Source of the DNA: Sphingomonas profundi
GTDB taxonomy: Bacteria > Pseudomonadota > Alphaproteobacteria > Sphingomonadales > Sphingomonadaceae
Direction of reading: 5' to 3'
DNA: 64,000 nucleotides
Assembly: GCF_009739515.1 (NCBI RefSeq)
Contig: NZ_CP046535.1
Span: 1,984,001 to 2,048,000, forward strand
Shown: positions 9,040 to 18,132 of the stretch, one piece after another
How the letters are laid out: every line of letters starts with the position of its first letter
Position numbering within the stretch: position 1 is the stretch's first letter
Translations under genes and position numbers: made by a program
Notes under the pieces: model-generated
Databases searched by the model: none
Told to the model about the DNA's origin: nothing
The model's input: the letters and a program-made list of their open reading frames with translations, nothing else

Positions 9040-11514
9040 TCATCGTGCGGCGTTGAACCGCCACGTAGCCTGCAAGGCGAAGAAGCGGGGATCGCCCGGA
9101 TTGCCGTAAGCCCCGGTCACGTCTGCGAACGAGCTGGAAACGCCGGTACGATTGGTCGTCGCGGCAGTGAAATACTTGTCTTTCAGCAGGTTGGTGGCGT
9201 AGGCCGCAAGCTCCCACGCACGATCGTCGCTGGTCCAGGAGATGCGGGCGTCGACCAGATCGATCTTGCCCGTCTCCGCGCCCGGGAAGAAGATCGTCTG
9301 CAGCGACGCATTGCTCTGGTGAACCCAGCCGCCGCCGAACCGCAGCTCGCCGCCGCCCATCTCGAAGCCGTAGCTGGCGCCCAGGCGGCTGGTGAACTTG
9401 GGCGTGCCGACGAACGGCTGATCGGTGAGATCTACCGTCGCTCCGGCCGCCGTGGTGGTGACGAACCTGTCATACTTCGCGTCGGTATAGCCGAAGAAGC
9501 CGTCGAGGTTCAGTCCTCGGGTCGGGTTGAGCCGGAACTCGCCCTCCACGCCCTTGATCGTCGCGGCGCCCGCATTGATCACCACGGAGGCCACGCCGCC
9601 TCCGCCGGGGATCAGCGAGCTGACGTAGCGCTGCATGTTCTTGTAGTCGGAATAGTAAAGTGCCAGCGAGAAATCGAGGAGGCCGCCTATCCGGCTGCCG
9701 CGAAGCCCGACTTCATAGTCGCGCACCTTTTCCGGCCGGAACGGCGCGGCGATGGTGGACTGGATCGGCACGTTGATGCCGCCCGCCTTCTGCCCCAGCG
9801 CATGACGCGCGTAGATGGTGAGATTGTCGGTAAGGCGGTAACGCGCACTCGCATCGTAGGACCAATAGTCGAAATTCGCCTTCAACTGCGTATCGGGGCA
9901 AGCGCCGTTGGCGATCGCATTGCCGCCGAGCAGGATGAAGCCGCCGGCCGGGCGCAGCACGCCCGCCGCGTTCGGCGTCGTGTAGAGGCAGCCCGCCGGC
10001 CCGAGCGTGCCCGCGTTGAACAGGGCGTTCAGGCTGGAGCGGGGATCGGAATAGTCGTTGAGGCGGTTCGGCCGGACTTCGCGCTTGTCGGACGTGTAGC
10101 GCACGCCGCCGGCAAGCTCGATCCTATCCGAAGGGCGCACCTCGACGTGGAAATAGCCGGCATCGGAAGTATTCGTCGCCCCCTCGCGGATGACGATGTG
10201 ATTGCGGAAGGGAGCGGACGGGTTTGCCGCATTGACGCCATAGGCATAGGTATCGGCCACCAGCTTGCCGCGATCGGAGAAGTGGTAGTAACCGGCGACG
10301 TAACTGACCAGATCCTCGAACAGCTTACCCGAAACTTGCGGCTCTATCGTGAACTGGTTCGAAGTGCCGCCGTTGATGCTTTCGAGCACCAGCGCCGGAC
10401 CACCCTCGAGATCGATGCCACCGCGCGCCGAGAGCGTGCGATAGCCGCTGACGACCTTCAGGTTGATCGCGTCGGAAATATCGTATTTCAGCGTTCCACG
10501 AACGAAATCGATCTTGGCCTGATCGTTCGGCATCACATAGCCGGTCGTCGAGTCCCAGAAGTCGGAGGGCTGGAGTTGTGCCTCGGTACGCTGGATGCCG
10601 CTGGTGTTCACGCCGTTGCGCGTTCCGGCCAGAAGCGCATTGTAGTTCTGGCTGCCGGGGATCAGGCGGCGACCGCCCGGCTGCTGATCGATGTCGATAT
10701 GCTCGTACGTCAGGTTCAGCGAGAAATCCGACGTCGGCTGGAACAGGGCCGCGGCACGCGCGAGCCACTGATGGCGGCCGCCGACCTGCTGGCCGCTCTC
10801 GGTGCTTCGCCCGTAGCCGTCCTGGGTGATGCGCTGGCCTCCGAACCTTACGGCCAGCGTATCGGTGAGCGGCAGGTTGATGATGCCCTGCAACTGCACA
10901 TAGTCGCGCGAGCCATAGGCCCCGGCCACTTCGCCGGTGGTCGCGCCCAGTTCGGGACCGTTCACGTAGATGTTGATCGCGCCGCCGGTATTGTTCCGGC
11001 CCCGCAGGGTGCCCTGGACGCCGCGCGAGACCTCGATCGAGCGGATGTCGAACAGGCCAACGGCGGCACCCTTGTTCTGCGTGACGATCACGTCGTCGAA
11101 ATAAAAGCCGACGGGAGGATCGTTGGCGATGTTCGAGATGGCGTAGGTCTGGCCGCGGATGATCGCGTCGATCGAGCCGCCGCCGCTGTTCGACTGGCGC
11201 AGGATGACGTTGGGCGCGACGCGGTTCAGATCCTGGAAGCTGACGATCGACTGCTGCTGCAACTGCTGCTGCCCCACCGCCGTGATCGACAGCGGCGTAT
11301 TGAGCAGGGATTCAGAGCGCCGGCGCGCATTGACGATGATTTCCTCGCCGGCCGGTGCCTGCGCAGCAGCGTCGGCGGACTGCGTCGATCCGGCGGCCGC
11401 CGGCGTCGCTGCGGGGTCGCTGGTTTGAGCTTCAGCGGCCACCGGCATCAGCAGCGGAATGCAGGACATCCCCGCCAGGAGCGTGGTGCGCATTTTCCCC
11501 CGGTACGCGTTCAT
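9040..11514 (-). CDS. TonB-dependent outer-membrane receptor
   Basis: An 824-residue protein for energy-dependent uptake of a ligand across the outer membrane. It has a signal peptide (TLLAGMSCIPLLMPVAAEAQ), a TonB-box-like EEIIVNARRRSE, a plug domain with GTLRGRNNTGGAINI, and a long beta-barrel ending in aromatic FFALQATWRF, close to the usual C-terminal signature. AGGAGG lies seven bases before the ATG at 11514, which decides the start. Receptors of this subfamily are greatly expanded in sphingomonads and usually sit beside catabolic genes, as here with the GMC oxidoreductase and aldehyde dehydrogenase. Confidence 0.95.
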   Translation of the reverse strand: MNAYRGKMRTTLLAGMSCIPLLMPVAAEAQTSDPAATPAAAGSTQSADAAAQAPAGEEIIVNARRRSESLLNTPLSITAVGQQQLQQQSIVSFQDLNRVAPNVILRQSNSGGGSIDAIIRGQTYAISNIANDPPVGFYFDDVIVTQNKGAAVGLFDIRSIEVSRGVQGTLRGRNNTGGAINIYVNGPELGATTGEVAGAYGSRDYVQLQGIINLPLTDTLAVRFGGQRITQDGYGRSTESGQQVGGRHQWLARAAALFQPTSDFSLNLTYEHIDIDQQPGGRRLIPGSQNYNALLAGTRNGVNTSGIQRTEAQLQPSDFWDSTTGYVMPNDQAKIDFVRGTLKYDISDAINLKVVSGYRTLSARGGIDLEGGPALVLESINGGTSNQFTIEPQVSGKLFEDLVSYVAGYYHFSDRGKLVADTYAYGVNAANPSAPFRNHIVIREGATNTSDAGYFHVEVRPSDRIELAGGVRYTSDKREVRPNRLNDYSDPRSSLNALFNAGTLGPAGCLYTTPNAAGVLRPAGGFILLGGNAIANGACPDTQLKANFDYWSYDASARYRLTDNLTIYARHALGQKAGGINVPIQSTIAAPFRPEKVRDYEVGLRGSRIGGLLDFSLALYYSDYKNMQRYVSSLIPGGGGVASVVINAGAATIKGVEGEFRLNPTRGLNLDGFFGYTDAKYDRFVTTTAAGATVDLTDQPFVGTPKFTSRLGASYGFEMGGGELRFGGGWVHQSNASLQTIFFPGAETGKIDLVDARISWTSDDRAWELAAYATNLLKDKYFTAATTNRTGVSSSFADVTGAYGNPGDPRFFALQATWRFNAAR

Positions 11515-11692
11515 TCAGGATCCTCCTTGTCGAGTGGCGCGGGGCGTGACTGCCCTTCTGGTCACGACTGTTATGTTCGTCTCACGCGTGTCGTCCAGCG
11601 ATAGTGTCGGCACTTTCAAGGTATCGCCTACTCGAAGCCGGCTTTTGGTGGAGAGCCTCTGCTATCTGTCGACAGAGAGCGTCCCGGACGCC

Positions 11693-12502
11693 TTAGTAGC
11701 GCAGCGAGAGATAGCCTCCGCCATTCACCGCCAGCAACTCGCCGTTGATGCCGGATGCCGCGTCGGACAGAAGAAAGACGTTCGTCTGTGCGACCTCCGC
11801 CATCGTCATGTACCGGCCGGCGGCGGTCTGGGCCGCGAGATGATCGGTCGGATCGGGCGTAGGTGCTGCTTGCGCGGCCGGGATGTCGCGACGGAGCGGC
11901 GGCTCGCTCGGGCGCTCGGCACCAGCTCTCTGCGTGCGCACGATCCCCGGCGACACGACGTTGACGCGTACGCCGCGCGGCGCGGCCTCCAGCGCCATCG
12001 TGCGCGTCATCGGAACGATCGCGCCCTTCCCCGCCGCCTGCACGGCCATGCCGGCGATCGGGTGGAATGCCGCATCGGCGCTGGTGTTGACGATCGCGCC
12101 GGTGGCGCGCGGATACATCACCCGCAAGGCCTCCTGGCACAGGAAGAAGGTCGAGCGCAGGTTCGCGTTGATGACCGCGTCCCACTGCTCCTCCGTCACG
12201 TCCAGCGTCTCGCCGCGCCACGAGTAGCCGCCGATGTGGGCGGCGCCGTCCAGATGCGTGAGCAACTGCATCGCCTCGGCATAGGCCGCGCGGATCGAGG
12301 CGACGTCGCCGAGGTCGACATGGATCGCCCTGGCCTGCGCGCCCATGCCGTGCAGAAGCTCGGCGGTCGCCGCATTGGGCTCGTCGGCGATGTCCAGGCA
12401 GGCGACGTGGGTGGCGCCCTCGCGCACCGCATGAAGCGCGGTTTCGCGGCCGATGCCGCTCGCCGTGCCCGTCACCAGCACGGTCTTGCCTTTCAGGAGC
12501 AC
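11693..12502 (-). CDS. Short-chain dehydrogenase/reductase homologue with altered catalytic Tyr
   Basis: A 269-residue Rossmann protein. TGTASGIG is the NAD(P)-binding motif and VNTSAD contains the usual active-site serine. The catalytic Tyr-x-x-x-Lys is changed: the segment reads VQAAGKGAIV, so Gln replaces Tyr while Lys remains. Normal reductase activity is therefore doubtful. The start is placed at the GTG at 12502, right after the TGA of the FAD oxidoreductase and with AAGGGAA upstream; an open frame reaching back to 12691 is only a shadow of that gene. Both genes must be co-transcribed. Confidence 0.85.
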   Translation of the reverse strand: MLLKGKTVLVTGTASGIGRETALHAVREGATHVACLDIADEPNAATAELLHGMGAQARAIHVDLGDVASIRAAYAEAMQLLTHLDGAAHIGGYSWRGETLDVTEEQWDAVINANLRSTFFLCQEALRVMYPRATGAIVNTSADAAFHPIAGMAVQAAGKGAIVPMTRTMALEAAPRGVRVNVVSPGIVRTQRAGAERPSEPPLRRDIPAAQAAPTPDPTDHLAAQTAAGRYMTMAEVAQTNVFLLSDAASGINGELLAVNGGGYLSLRY

Positions 12503-12503
12503 G

Positions 12504-13973
12504 TCAATTCCCTTCCAGCGCGGTCTCGGCGGCGATGGCGCCGAACGCGAAGGCCTCTCCGAGATTGGCGCCGGGCGACGGATAGAGCATGCCGATCGCC
12601 CCTCCAAGTTCGCCGGCGGAGAAGAGGCCGGGGATGGGATCGCCATAGGGATCGAGGATGCGCGCCTTGGCGTCGCGGCGCGGGCCGCCATTGGTCGTGG
12701 CGCCGCCCGGATAGACGGGGATCGCGTAGAACGGCCCCTGATCGATCGGGATCAGGGACGACACGGGACGGCCGAACTCGTCCTCGCCTCTTGCGCACGC
12801 CTCGTTATAGGCGGCGATGGTCGCGGCCGCCGCGGCCGGATCCAGGCAGCCGGCAAGGCGCGCGGCTTCCTCCACCGTATCGGCTTCCTTGATCCAGCCG
12901 AGCTCGATCTCGGCGCGATTGTCCTTGGACCAGGCATAATGGCCATAGGAGCCACCGGAGATCGGTCGCGCCTCGAGACGGCGCTTGTCGAAGATCCAGA
13001 AGGCCGGGATGCGCGGATGCTCAAGCAGGTCCGCGTCGTAATGAAGCAGTTCGTAGTAGAAGTTCGGCTTCGAGACGGCCTGGAGATACTCGTTCGCGAA
13101 GCGTCGGCCATATTTGTCGAGGATCGCGTAACCCGGCGGGTTCACCGAGATATTGAAGCTCAGCTCCCGGCCGTCTGGGTGTTTGAAATGGCCGACCGCG
13201 CGGCCGATCATCTGGTTCATGTGCCACAGATCGGCTCCCACCGCCTGCGCCATCCGGATGCCGTCGCCGGTATTCGCGGGCGAACCGTAGAAGTAGATCG
13301 GATATGCCTTGAGGTTGTTCAGGATCATCTCCTGATTCGCCTCGAACCCGCCGCACGCCAGGACGACGCCGCGGGAGGCGTGCAGATCCTCGCCGTTCAC
13401 GCGCACGCCGACGACGCGTCCTTCGTTGGTCAGCAGGCGCTCGGCCACGGCTACGAACCGTGTCTCGATGTTCGGTTCGGCGCTCACCGCCTCGACCATT
13501 AGATCGTGCAGGGTCTGCCCGTTGCCGAACGGTATGGGCCCCTTGAACGCCAACTCGCCGGGCGCAGGCAGCGTCCATTCGACGGAAGCCGGATCGGTGC
13601 CTTTCGGGAGAGGCCCGTAGACTTCGATCGCCTCGCACCCATCCAGTTTGGGATACCACCCGCCAGCCATGTGGATCGACTCGATGCCGCACTCGCGCAT
13701 CCAGTCCTGACACCGTACGGCGCGCTCCGCCCACGCGCGGCTCACATCGATCGGGATCATGCCGTCCGAGCAGGCATCCAGATAGACGGTCGCCTTCTCG
13801 ACGTCGTTGGCGCCCATGACGAGACCGCCCGACATGCGGGTGCTGGAATAATGGACATCCTCGCCCTGCTTCTCAATCAGCAGGACGCTGGCGCCCCTCC
13901 GCGCTGCCGTCAAGGAAGTGGCGACACCAGCGGCACCATAGCCGACTACGATCAGATCCCAGCTTTGCTTCAT
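12504..13973 (-). CDS. FAD-dependent oxidoreductase (fumarate reductase/3-ketosteroid dehydrogenase flavoprotein type)
   Basis: A 489-residue flavoprotein of the FAD-binding-2 family. The N-terminal dinucleotide motif is VVGYGAAGVATS with the acidic VLLIEKQ strand end; GVVLACGGFEAN is the internal FAD motif; GLFSAGELGG plus GANLGEAFAFG is the C-terminal FAD region. Members dehydrogenate or reduce C-C bonds of steroids, succinate-like acids or unsaturated ketones. No heme or membrane-anchor subunit is nearby. It runs directly into the SDR homologue. The start ATG at 13973 has no obvious Shine-Dalgarno, but the Rossmann motif lies immediately after it. Confidence 0.87.
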   Translation of the reverse strand: MKQSWDLIVVGYGAAGVATSLTAARRGASVLLIEKQGEDVHYSSTRMSGGLVMGANDVEKATVYLDACSDGMIPIDVSRAWAERAVRCQDWMRECGIESIHMAGGWYPKLDGCEAIEVYGPLPKGTDPASVEWTLPAPGELAFKGPIPFGNGQTLHDLMVEAVSAEPNIETRFVAVAERLLTNEGRVVGVRVNGEDLHASRGVVLACGGFEANQEMILNNLKAYPIYFYGSPANTGDGIRMAQAVGADLWHMNQMIGRAVGHFKHPDGRELSFNISVNPPGYAILDKYGRRFANEYLQAVSKPNFYYELLHYDADLLEHPRIPAFWIFDKRRLEARPISGGSYGHYAWSKDNRAEIELGWIKEADTVEEAARLAGCLDPAAAAATIAAYNEACARGEDEFGRPVSSLIPIDQGPFYAIPVYPGGATTNGGPRRDAKARILDPYGDPIPGLFSAGELGGAIGMLYPSPGANLGEAFAFGAIAAETALEGN

Positions 13974-14100
13974 GGCCGGATTGATGTGCGCGGATCGCGG
14001 CTACATCAAGCGCGTGCTCCGGTTTATCGAAATCGCGAAGGCGCGCGGCGCGCCTGATTTAAGTGTCGACACCCTGCCGACCCGTCCCTAACCTCATGCC

Positions 14101-15057
14101 ATGACTGTTATCGCCGAGGCCATGGAGCCACTCACCGATTGCACATCGCTGATCGGCGATCGCGCCGCGCTTGATCGGGCCATAAAGGACCGTGGCTACT
14201 GGTTCTTCCGCAACGTGCTGGATCAGGACGCGATCGCCGCCACCCGCGAGATGTTCCTGGCGGAACTCGAACGCCGCCGCGTGATCGATCCGGGCCGAAA
14301 GGACGCCACCTGGAACGGCGCCGACCTCACGGACTTTCCTGTCAAGATCGAGCCGCTGCATGAGGCACGCACATGGCGCGGCTTCGTCGGCCATCCGGCG
14401 ATACATGCCTTCTTCACCCGGTTGCTCGGCGTGGCGCCATTCTGGATCCCGAGCGTCGAATACAGGATCACGCCGCCTGCCGGCGCGCAGGTTCCGAACG
14501 ACCTGCTCAGCGGTCGCCATCAGGACGGCTTCGCCAACGGCGGGATGGACCTGTTCACCTGCTGGGTGCCGCTGAACGATATCGGCGCGGACGTGGGCGG
14601 ACTCACGGTCGCCGAGGGCCTGCACCAGCAGGGCTTCTTCCATGACCTTAACGACAGCCCACAATTCCGGGTGCCCGACGGGGCCATCCCCGACGACGTC
14701 TGGAAGCGCAGCGACTATGCGCCGGGCGACCTTGTGATGTTCGAGCCGATGATTCCCCACAGCGGCATGTTCAACCGCTCGAACCGCTTCCGCCTGTCGC
14801 TCGACATCAGGGTGATGCCGCTCGACGGCCACCTCCCGCTGGTCGGCACCGTGCTGGAGATCGGCAACGATCATGTCGTCATAGCGAATCATGACGGCCG
14901 CGACGTCCGCCTGATCCTGGACGACGATACCTATTGTCGCGGCCTCAGCGGCGCTCGCATCGCCCGATCCGAGATGGTCGCCAGGACCCGGATCGGCGAC
15001 CCGATGCTGGTGCCCTATGAGGGCGATCGCGCCATACTGTTCCGCCCGCAGCGCTGA
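14101..15057 (+). CDS. Phytanoyl-CoA dioxygenase (PhyH) family protein
   Basis: A 318-residue Fe(II)/2-oxoglutarate-dependent oxygenase candidate. The metal ligands are visible as HQD (His about 140, Asp about 142, in SGRHQDGFANGG) and a distal His near 220 in MIPHSGMFNRS, followed by the Arg that binds 2-oxoglutarate (RFRLSLDIRV). Such enzymes hydroxylate small organic substrates. It is a single plus-strand gene divergent from the FAD oxidoreductase gene, with about 125 bases between the two starts. The substrate is not evident. Confidence 0.88.
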   Translation: MTVIAEAMEPLTDCTSLIGDRAALDRAIKDRGYWFFRNVLDQDAIAATREMFLAELERRRVIDPGRKDATWNGADLTDFPVKIEPLHEARTWRGFVGHPAIHAFFTRLLGVAPFWIPSVEYRITPPAGAQVPNDLLSGRHQDGFANGGMDLFTCWVPLNDIGADVGGLTVAEGLHQQGFFHDLNDSPQFRVPDGAIPDDVWKRSDYAPGDLVMFEPMIPHSGMFNRSNRFRLSLDIRVMPLDGHLPLVGTVLEIGNDHVVIANHDGRDVRLILDDDTYCRGLSGARIARSEMVARTRIGDPMLVPYEGDRAILFRPQR

Positions 15058-15611
15058 GCCCGCACACCAGACGATAAGGTGAAGGCCCGGCCTCGGCTTG
15101 CTTGCCGTTGGCCAAGTTCATCCGCATCGTCGGCGGCCTCTCGCCGCAGCGGTAGCCGCGCGACATCGAACGACGCGCACGATTTGTCTCCGTGTTCTCC
15201 GATGATCCACGACGTCCCTTGCGGGCTGCGGGACGAGCGTATGAACCCGCACTTACTCTCTCGATCGCCGAACTTGGATCTATCAACGGCCCGGAGGCCT
15301 TATAGGGAGGTAAATGACAAGCTGCTGCGGAGCTTTGCTTAAACCTTGTCGACGTACTCATCATCTGCGCTCGATAGCTAAACTTAATTGTCTTAGCCCC
15401 GATCGCCTTTCAGTTCTCGAACGGCCCAATCTGTGTTATCCAAAGTCACGACGGTTGACGACCATGCGACAAGCTTACTGAGTTTATGTTGCGCACGCCA
15501 CATGGCGCACTCAAATGTTGTTGCATAATCATCAGCGCCAGCCCCGGCTCTCCGATGCCGATTTTAGCCTAAACCCTTGATTTCTGCCGCTATTTCTTGC
15601 GCTATAAAGGT
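15058..15611. other. Long intergenic region upstream of the TonB receptor
   Basis: This stretch has no convincing large gene. Its right half (about 15340-15600) is clearly more A+T-rich than the surrounding genes, as expected for a control region. It contains one short open frame with a good ribosome site (15314-15481, listed separately), an imperfect inverted arrangement TGCGC...GCGCA near 15490-15510, and it ends in a sigma-54 promoter match. It is a plausible place for the activator-binding site of that promoter. Confidence 0.5.
15314..15481 (+). CDS. Possible small leader-type ORF beginning MTSCCG
   Basis: A 55-residue open frame preceded by AGGGAGG three bases before its ATG, in an otherwise gene-free, A+T-richer region. 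The N-terminal half is Cys- and Arg-rich (MTSCCGALLKPCRR). It is unlike any family I recognise. Adjacent cysteine codons next to a sulfur-uptake gene are reminiscent of cysteine-responsive leader peptides, but this is only an idea. It could equally be a chance open frame. Confidence 0.25.
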   Translation: MTSCCGALLKPCRRTHHLRSIAKLNCLSPDRLSVLERPNLCYPKSRRLTTMRQAY

Positions 15612-15627
15612 TGGCACGGTTGCTGCT
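15612..15627 (+). promoter_or_regulatory. Sigma-54 (-24/-12) promoter candidate for the TonB receptor
   Basis: TTGGCACGGTTGCTGC fits the TGGCAC-N5-TTGC consensus with one mismatch (CTGC). The invariant GG and GC are ten bases apart. Transcription would begin near 15638 and reach the GTG at 15683. Three similar sites occur in this locus beside a sigma-54 activator gene, which raises confidence. Confidence 0.6.
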
Positions 15628-15682
15628 TTCACCCCTCGCAGGCTGCGTTGTTCGCGCCGCTTCACTTGGGGGAAAAAGGTTC

Positions 15683-18040
15683 GTGTCTCGTCATCTCATC
15701 CACGTAAGCCGCTCAGCCCTGGCAGCCGCCTTGGTGCCGGTAATGGGCCTGATCGGAAGCGTGCCGGCTCGCGCGCAGAATGCGGCAACCGCGCCGGCCA
15801 CCCAGCTCGCCGCGGCCGACATCGGCGATGCCGCGACCGGCGGCGAGATCGTCGTCACGGCGCAGCGTCGGGAGCAGCGGCTGCAGGACGTGCCGACCGC
15901 CGTCACCGCGCTGAGCGGCAGCATGTTCAACGAAGGCGGCGTCGGGCGCTCCGCGAGCGAGGTGTTGACCTATGTGCCGAACGCATCGGCGGGCACGCAG
16001 CAGCATGGCCGCCCGCGCTGGTGGATCCGCGGCGTGGGTGCGGGCCAGCAGCAGCTCGACCTCTCCAACCCGGTCGGCTTCTACCTGGACGACATCTATA
16101 TCAGCAACGCCAGCGCCACCGGCCTGCCGCTGTTCGATCTGGAACGCGTGGAGGTGCTGCGCGGGCCACAGGGCACGCTGTGGGGCAAGAACACCACCGG
16201 CGGCGCGATCAACGTCATCTCCAGACGGCCGACCTTCACGCCGCGCGACGACGACAATTATATCAAGCTCGACTACGGCTCCTATGACGACAAGACCGTG
16301 CAGGGCGGCGTCGGCACCGTGCTCGCGCCATGGCTTGCCGGTCGCCTGTCCTTCCATGTCGAGGATCGCGGTGGCCGCTTCGACAACCTGTTCACCGGCG
16401 ATAACGACAACAAGATCTTCGACAGCCACTTCAGGGCCCAGTTGCTCGCCAGGCCGAGCGACACGCTCGAGATACTGCTCAGCGCGCATTATCGCCGCTA
16501 CCGTACCGACGGCACCTACTGGACGTCCGCCAGCTATGCGTCGACCGGCATCTTCCGCAACGGCTTCGCCCCGTCGACCGACAAGGACGATGTCGAGACG
16601 AACGCGCCGGACTTCTCGCGCACCCATCAATATGGCGGCTCGCTGCACATCAACTGGAACGTGGGCGGGCTGACGCTGACATCCATCACCGGCTACGAGC
16701 GATACGGCGTGCGCGGCCCGAACGACTCCGACTACACCCCGCTCGAGATATCGCGTGGCTATACGGATGCGAGGAGCAAGCAGTGGACGCAGGAGCTGCG
16801 GCTTTCCTCGCCACAGAATGATCGGTTCAACTGGATAGCCGGCCTCTATTACTTCAACGAGAGGATCGACTCCTCCAACTTCTCGGCCCGCCTGCCCAAC
16901 GGCACCGTGCCCGCCCGGCCGATCACGGCGGGTACGTCGCCGGCCAACGCTTACAGCGCCACGCTGTACGATCACAAGGCGGAGAGTGGCGCCGTCTTCG
17001 GCAGCGGCACCTACGATTTCAACGATGCGCTGCACCTCACCGTCGGCGCGCGCTTCACCCGCGAAACCAAAAAGCTCAATTTCGACCGGCTGGCCTCCAC
17101 CACCGTCGCCGGCGCCTCCACCGCGTCGTGGAGCAACTTCGTCCACTGGTGGGATTCCTATACCGGCACCTTCGGCGGTCCGGGTACCTTCTCGGGCGAT
17201 CTCAGGAAGACGTGGGACGCCTTTACCTACGATGCGACGCCGACCTGGAAGATCGACCGCAACAACCTCGTCTACTTCAAGTTCTCGCACGGTGTTAAAT
17301 CTGGTGGTTTCAACACCGCGCCCACCCTGCGGATCGCGCTACAGACCGTGCGGCCCGAGAAGCTGAACGCGTTCGAGTTCGGCTACAAGTCCACCTGGTT
17401 CGATGGCGCGCTGACGTTCAACGCAACGGCCTTCCACTATGATTATAAGGACGTTCAGATAAACGTCGTCGGGCCGAACCCCGGTGCTGTGGGCGGTGCG
17501 ACGATCTCCTATCTACAGAACGCGTCCAAGGCACATACGGACGGCGGCGAGATCGAGCTAGATGCCCGCCCGATCGAGAATCTGCACCTGAACGCCGCGC
17601 TCGGCCTGCTCTACACCGAATACGACTCCTTGCAGGTGGTGAACGGCGGCGCCAACCTCTCCGGCGCGCAGTTCGTCCGCGCGCCGCATGTCACGCTGAA
17701 CGGCGGCGCCAGCTACACGATCCCGCTCCGCAACGAAGGGCGCATCGAAGTGGCGGCCGACGCGCGCTACACCTCGCTCCAATATTATTACATCACGCCG
17801 CAGGACACGCGAAATCGCTATCTGCTCGATCAGCCGGGCTACACGCTGGCGAATGCGCGGATCAGCTACACCGCGCCCGACGATCGCTGGACGGCGGTGG
17901 CCTATGTCAACAATTTCCTGAACACGGACTATCGCAACCACTCGCTGCCGATCGCCAACGCCGCCGCCGGCATCACCGGGGATGTGACCAACTATGGCGA
18001 TCCGCGCACCTATGGCGGCTCGTTCATCTTCCGCTTCTGA
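15683..18040 (+). CDS. TonB-dependent outer-membrane receptor of the organosulfur locus
   Basis: A 785-residue TonB-dependent transporter. It has a signal peptide (ALAAALVPVMGLIGSVPARAQ), a TonB-box-like GGEIVVTAQRRE, a plug with GTLWGKNTTGGAINV, and a barrel ending in GGSFIFRF with terminal Phe. I chose the GTG at 15683, after a GGGGGAAAAAGG stretch, because a TTG at 15611 would lie within the sigma-54 promoter match. It converges on the sulfur operon and shares its terminator. The likely role is import of a sulfur compound, inferred from the promoter type and neighbours. Confidence 0.93.
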   Translation: MSRHLIHVSRSALAAALVPVMGLIGSVPARAQNAATAPATQLAAADIGDAATGGEIVVTAQRREQRLQDVPTAVTALSGSMFNEGGVGRSASEVLTYVPNASAGTQQHGRPRWWIRGVGAGQQQLDLSNPVGFYLDDIYISNASATGLPLFDLERVEVLRGPQGTLWGKNTTGGAINVISRRPTFTPRDDDNYIKLDYGSYDDKTVQGGVGTVLAPWLAGRLSFHVEDRGGRFDNLFTGDNDNKIFDSHFRAQLLARPSDTLEILLSAHYRRYRTDGTYWTSASYASTGIFRNGFAPSTDKDDVETNAPDFSRTHQYGGSLHINWNVGGLTLTSITGYERYGVRGPNDSDYTPLEISRGYTDARSKQWTQELRLSSPQNDRFNWIAGLYYFNERIDSSNFSARLPNGTVPARPITAGTSPANAYSATLYDHKAESGAVFGSGTYDFNDALHLTVGARFTRETKKLNFDRLASTTVAGASTASWSNFVHWWDSYTGTFGGPGTFSGDLRKTWDAFTYDATPTWKIDRNNLVYFKFSHGVKSGGFNTAPTLRIALQTVRPEKLNAFEFGYKSTWFDGALTFNATAFHYDYKDVQINVVGPNPGAVGGATISYLQNASKAHTDGGEIELDARPIENLHLNAALGLLYTEYDSLQVVNGGANLSGAQFVRAPHVTLNGGASYTIPLRNEGRIEVAADARYTSLQYYYITPQDTRNRYLLDQPGYTLANARISYTAPDDRWTAVAYVNNFLNTDYRNHSLPIANAAAGITGDVTNYGDPRTYGGSFIFRF

Positions 18041-18044
18041 ACAC

Positions 18045-18080
18045 GCTGCACGATCCTCCCCGTCGGGAGGATCGTGCAGC
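18045..18080. terminator. Bidirectional hairpin terminator
   Basis: A perfect 16-bp stem (GCTGCACGATCCTCCC and its complement) with a four-base loop lies between two converging units, five bases after the TonB receptor stop. A short T-rich run (TCTTT) follows on the plus strand. It can stop transcription of the receptor gene and of the seven-gene minus-strand operon. Confidence 0.85.
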
Positions 18081-18132
18081 TCTTTGCGAAGATTACGGCA
18101 AGCCGACAGCGGGGGGCGGCGCCCCGCCTGCC

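Noticed and set aside
9319..11604. Open frame of about 760 codons on the plus strand
   Set aside because: It lies fully antisense to the TonB receptor, which has signal peptide, plug and barrel motifs. High GC content creates long antisense frames; the translation has no recognisable domain.
11628..11692. C-terminal extension of the SDR region in another frame
   Set aside because: No motif and no continuity with the SDR gene, which has its own stop at 11693.
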